The notes under the pieces were generated by a model, which ran no database searches, was not told the origin of the DNA, and saw only the letters and a program-made list of their open reading frames with translations. Below, piece after piece: positions 60,843 to 64,000 of a stretch of 64,000 nucleotides of DNA. A program made the position numbers and the translations under genes. The DNA comes from JBEKTW01 sp049515655 (GTDB lineage: Bacteria > Bacteroidota > Ignavibacteria > UBA10030 > SZUA-254). The number at the start of each line of letters is the position of its first letter. The stretch's first letter is position 1. The DNA lies in assembly GCA_049515655.1 (NCBI GenBank), contig JBEKTW010000015.1, positions 1 through 64,000 of the forward strand. Direction: 5' to 3'.

Positions 60843-62317
60843 GCCGGAAAATTTCATGCGCGATAGCAGTCATCACCTCCGTACTCCTCGGGAGTAATCC
60901 CGCAGTTGCAGGAGACCAGTGTGTCACATGTCACGAGACCCTGGGTGACAAACCGTCGGAGCTGTTCAAACACGATGTGCATGCTGCGAAAGGAATCTCC
61001 TGTGCTGGATGTCACGGGGGAAATGCGAAGGCGGAAGAGATGGAGCAAGCGATGGATAAAAGCGCCGGGTTTATCGGCGTGCCGAAGGGGGATGATATCT
61101 CCAGGGCCTGCGCGAGCTGCCATTCGAATGCCGAAAAGATGAAAGCATTGGGGTCATCGCTTCCGACCAACCAGTGGGAAATGCTGCAGGCAAGCGTTCA
61201 CGGGAAGCTTGCCGTCTCCGGCAAAGAGCATATTGCACAATGTATCACATGCCATAACGCCCACGGCATCGTTTCGGTGAAGAACCCTGAATCCCCGGTG
61301 TATCCGCTAAACGTCGTAATAACCTGCACGAAATGTCATGCGGATGCGGCGTTCATGCGATCGTACAATCCATCGCTGCCGATCGACCAACTGGAAAAAT
61401 ACCGGACGAGCGTGCATGGCGTTCGAAACGCCGGAGGTGATGCCAAACCCGCGGAGTGTGCAAGTTGCCACGGCAGCCACGACATTCGGTCGGCGAAAGA
61501 CGCGAAGTCACGCGTCTATGCGGTCAACCTTCCATCAACCTGTGCCTCCTGCCACAGCAATGCAGAGTACATGAAGGAATACAAAATACCGACAGATCAA
61601 TTTGAGAAATTCTCAAGAAGCGTACACGGCATCGCATTGCTTCAGAAGCATGACCTCGGCGCTCCAGCGTGCAATTCGTGCCACGGCAACCATGGGGCCA
61701 CGCCGCCGGGCGTGGAGTCGGTGTCGAAAGTCTGCGGGACATGTCATGCGCTCAATGCGGACCTCTTCTCATCGAGCCCGCACAAGAAAGCGTTCGATGA
61801 GAAGCATCTTCCCGAATGTGAAACGTGTCACAGCAGTCATGAGATCGTTGCAGCGACGAGTAAGCTCCTCGGTGTCACGCCCGATGCGGTGTGCAGCCGG
61901 TGCCACCATGAGAATGAGACTGGAAAGGGATTTGTTGTCGCACGAACGATGCGATTGTTGACCGACAGCCTTGAATCATCGGAGATTCGCGCTGCGTCGC
62001 TTCTTGACGAGGCCGAACAAAAGGGAATGGAAGTTTCCGAAGCCAAGTTCAAGCTCCGCGATGCGCACCAGGCGCGGCTGCAGTCACGAACAATGGTGCA
62101 TTCATTTGATGAGGGTAAGTTCCGTGACGTCATTTCAAAGGGGTTGACGGTGGCATCGTCGGTCGGGAGTGAAGGACAGCATGCGGTCGACGAGTATTAT
62201 TTCCGGAGATGGGGCCTCGGCATTGCGACGCTGATCATTACAATCGTCGGCGTATCATTATACCTCACCATTAAGAGAATTGAAGCTAGACAACGCGCGA
62301 AGAAATCACTGTCATGA
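60839..62317 (+). CDS. Undecaheme (11-heme) cytochrome c of the bc-type complex
   Basis: A 492-residue exported protein: signal peptide (residues ~1-24), 11 CxxCH motifs from CVTCH (~28) to CSRCH (~350), then ~90 helical residues without heme and a C-terminal membrane helix (about 462-482, LGIATLIITIVGVSLYLTI). CxxCHGxH units with SVHG loops are repeated. It starts at the ATG overlapping the cytochrome b stop (ATGA), so it replaces the cytochrome c1 subunit that classical complexes have. That makes it the probable electron exit of the Rieske/b complex. Confidence 0.92.
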   Translation: MSRKISCAIAVITSVLLGSNPAVAGDQCVTCHETLGDKPSELFKHDVHAAKGISCAGCHGGNAKAEEMEQAMDKSAGFIGVPKGDDISRACASCHSNAEKMKALGSSLPTNQWEMLQASVHGKLAVSGKEHIAQCITCHNAHGIVSVKNPESPVYPLNVVITCTKCHADAAFMRSYNPSLPIDQLEKYRTSVHGVRNAGGDAKPAECASCHGSHDIRSAKDAKSRVYAVNLPSTCASCHSNAEYMKEYKIPTDQFEKFSRSVHGIALLQKHDLGAPACNSCHGNHGATPPGVESVSKVCGTCHALNADLFSSSPHKKAFDEKHLPECETCHSSHEIVAATSKLLGVTPDAVCSRCHHENETGKGFVVARTMRLLTDSLESSEIRAASLLDEAEQKGMEVSEAKFKLRDAHQARLQSRTMVHSFDEGKFRDVISKGLTVASSVGSEGQHAVDEYYFRRWGLGIATLIITIVGVSLYLTIKRIEARQRAKKSLS

Positions 62318-62329
62318 AAGAGTGAGTGT

Positions 62330-64000
62330 ATGAATGTGGGACAAGTAAGCGTATGGGTTGCGTTCCTGGCCGCTGGGGCGAACGCGTATTTCTTTTACAG
62401 GGATGGGAGGAATAGTTCTCGATCGAGGCAGGCGATCTCCACCGGTATCGCCAAAACCGCGTCGCATCGTCTTTACTGGATTATGCTTCTAGCCGGTGCT
62501 GCGGCGTCGGGAATCCTCATCGAGTTGCTGCTCACCCATCAATTTCAGTATTCCTACGTTGCTCACTATAGCTCGCGGTCGCTTCCCCTTTTCTACCTCA
62601 TCTCTGCATTTTGGGCAGGCCAGGAAGGGACATTCCTTCTCTGGGCGTTGATGGTCTCGGTGATGGGATGGGTGTTTATAAAGACTTCGGAGAACGAAGA
62701 CGGCTTTGCAATGTCGGTGGTGAGCGGGTATTGTGCCTTTCTCTACCTGTTGTTGATTGTAAAAAGTCCGTTTGAGATGACATCAACAATTCCGGAAGAC
62801 GGCGCGGGTCTTAATCCACTGCTGCAAAATCCTTGGATGGTCGTTCATCCTCCAATATTGTTCATGGGATATGCCGCAACGGTGTTCCCGTTTGCGCTCG
62901 TTGTCTCTGCTCTTGCCCGACGTAACACCGGACACTGGTTTGAATCGGGCTTCGTATGGTCGATCTTTGCGACGCTCACACTGGGCGCCGGAATCATCAT
63001 CGGCGGGTTTTGGGCGTACGAAGTGTTGGGCTGGGGCGGATACTGGGGATGGGACCCGGTGGAAAACTCCTCGCTGGTTCCGTGGTTGGTACTGCTGGCA
63101 TTGATTCATGGCTTCCTCGTGCAGAGGGCCAGAGGCTCGCTGGTGCGGACGAATATGTTCCTTGCCATTTTTGCGTTTCTGCTTGTGCTTTACGCGACAT
63201 TCCTGACACGCAGCGGTATACTGGCTGATTTCTCCGTCCATTCGTTCGTCGACCTCGGCATCAGCAACTACCTCATCGGTGTGATGGTCGTCGGCGCCGC
63301 CCTGGGCTTGGGATGGTTCGCAGTTCGGTTCAGAGACTTCACGTCCCCCAGGATTCCACTCTCAGGACTCAATAGGGAGATTACGTTGTTACTCGGTTTG
63401 TGGGTGCTAGTTCTGGGCGCTCTCTTCACGTTCGTCGGAATGTCTTCGCCGATTCTCACCGGGCTTTTCGGGAAAGCATCGCAGGTGGACACCTCCTTTT
63501 ATAACAAGGTCAATCTCCCGGTCGCGATCGGCATCGCGTTGTTGCTTGGCGTCACCCCGTTTCTTGGGTGGACGGAAGAGAACAAGTGGGGGTTCGCCAA
63601 ACGGCTTTCCATGCCGCTCTCGTTGACTGTTCTCACGTGTGTCATCGCATATGTCGCGGGAGTGACGACGGCCGCACTGCTCGCGTTCGTCGGGTCGGCA
63701 TCCTTCGGGCTCATAAGCAATGTTGTGATTGCCTTCCGGAAATATCGGTCGGGTTGGTTGACGCTGGGTGGCCCGATCACCCATATCGGTACAGGTCTGC
63801 TCCTCATCGGAATCATCGGCTCCGGGAGCTTTGACGAGACCAGACAAACGGTTTTGCGGCTCAATGAACCCCAGACTATTTTCGGCTACCAGTGCACGTT
63901 CAAAGGATCGGCACTATCTTCCGACCAGAGAACACAAATACAGATTGAAGTGTCGGATGGAAGGAATACGTACGCTGCAAATCCGAAGTTGTTTTTCAGT
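62330..64000 (+). CDS. Cytochrome c-type biogenesis protein, CcmF/CcsA-like (partial at window end)
   Basis: At least 557 residues, open to the end of the window. It is a polytopic membrane protein of the heme-handling (HHP) family. The WWD-type heme motif is at GWGGYWGWDPVENSSLVPW (about 236-254). Helices and His residues flank it: HPPILFMGYAATV (about 173-185), FLTRSGILADFSVHSFVDLG (about 287-306). The length and order fit CcmF, which attaches heme to apocytochrome c in system I. It starts 12 bases past the 11-heme gene stop, linking maturation to the cytochrome locus. The start codon at 62330 overlaps no other gene. Confidence 0.93.
   Translation, partial: MNVGQVSVWVAFLAAGANAYFFYRDGRNSSRSRQAISTGIAKTASHRLYWIMLLAGAAASGILIELLLTHQFQYSYVAHYSSRSLPLFYLISAFWAGQEGTFLLWALMVSVMGWVFIKTSENEDGFAMSVVSGYCAFLYLLLIVKSPFEMTSTIPEDGAGLNPLLQNPWMVVHPPILFMGYAATVFPFALVVSALARRNTGHWFESGFVWSIFATLTLGAGIIIGGFWAYEVLGWGGYWGWDPVENSSLVPWLVLLALIHGFLVQRARGSLVRTNMFLAIFAFLLVLYATFLTRSGILADFSVHSFVDLGISNYLIGVMVVGAALGLGWFAVRFRDFTSPRIPLSGLNREITLLLGLWVLVLGALFTFVGMSSPILTGLFGKASQVDTSFYNKVNLPVAIGIALLLGVTPFLGWTEENKWGFAKRLSMPLSLTVLTCVIAYVAGVTTAALLAFVGSASFGLISNVVIAFRKYRSGWLTLGGPITHIGTGLLLIGIIGSGSFDETRQTVLRLNEPQTIFGYQCTFKGSALSSDQRTQIQIEVSDGRNTYAANPKLFFS

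Noticed and set aside
62314..62325. Mini-frame ATG AAA GAG TGA just before the CcmF-like gene
   Set aside because: Three codons only; likely chance, though a leader role cannot be excluded.
1..64000. CRISPR arrays, tRNA and rRNA genes, prophage or complete insertion sequences
   Set aside because: I saw no regularly spaced direct repeats, no tRNA-like cloverleaf, no rRNA stretch and no transposase other than the RAYT; a tRNA scan would be the decisive check.

Overview
The window reads as one stretch of bacterial chromosome, roughly 50% G+C and tightly packed, with about 54 protein genes on both strands and no rRNA, tRNA, CRISPR array or intact prophage that I could see. Several features point, by inference only, to an anaerobic or facultative member of the FCB group (Ignavibacteria/Bacteroidota-like): many Sec-exported proteins, a DUF6600 protein, a secreted alpha-mannosidase, a four-helix-bundle gene in a variable spot, a short repeat of the TCATTCTGA...GAAGAATCT type, and very many multiheme c-type cytochromes. 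No rRNA is present to settle the lineage.

Positions 1-2.9 kb hold a metal-homeostasis operon: a DtxR/MntR-type repressor behind a promoter with a matching operator, an Nramp transporter and a universal stress protein. Positions 2.9-9.0 kb, minus strand, carry a wall amidase with YajQ, a saccharopine-dehydrogenase-like enzyme, and a compact oxidised-guanine repair set (Nudix, MutY-like, Ogg-type). ThyX follows on the plus strand and is trailed by a REP island built around a RAYT transposase; two REP palindromes lie inside the RAYT reading frame. Positions 11-24 kb hold a double TonB-C protein, ArfB, a cNMP/DUF1003 protein, Mfd, a TPR-TlpA protein, a DUF6600 protein, a beta-CASP nuclease-like protein and a cold-shock protein. 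Positions 24-32 kb carry a nitrilase-family amidase, a glycosyltransferase with a sugar aminotransferase, a lipoprotein, a kinase-like membrane protein without an ATPase domain, and PriA. Positions 32.8-42.5 kb hold a heterodimeric ABC exporter split by a four-helix-bundle gene, a DUF4139 protein and a GH38 mannosidase.

Positions 42.6-46.6 kb form a regulatory block: a hemN 3' remnant, a PAS histidine kinase, a sigma-54 response regulator, and an orphan receiver protein with a good sigma-54 promoter in front of it.

The most striking part is 46.9-64.0 kb, a nearly continuous respiratory locus. It encodes a 4-heme cytochrome, a 13-heme cytochrome fused to a b-type membrane domain, a 19-heme cytochrome built as a tandem duplication, a separate b-type membrane cytochrome, EtfB and EtfA, an acyl-CoA dehydrogenase, a 7-heme NapC/NirT-like protein, a Rieske protein, a cytochrome b, an 11-heme cytochrome and a CcmF-type maturation protein that runs off the window. 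That is 54 predicted c-hemes in about 15 kb. EtfB carries the motif associated with electron-bifurcating ETFs. My working reading is a dedicated electron path from acyl-CoA oxidation through ETF and membrane b-cytochromes to the quinone pool and periplasmic heme wires, with a Rieske/b/multiheme complex as quinol oxidase. The combination is unusual and is the best candidate here for an undescribed system.
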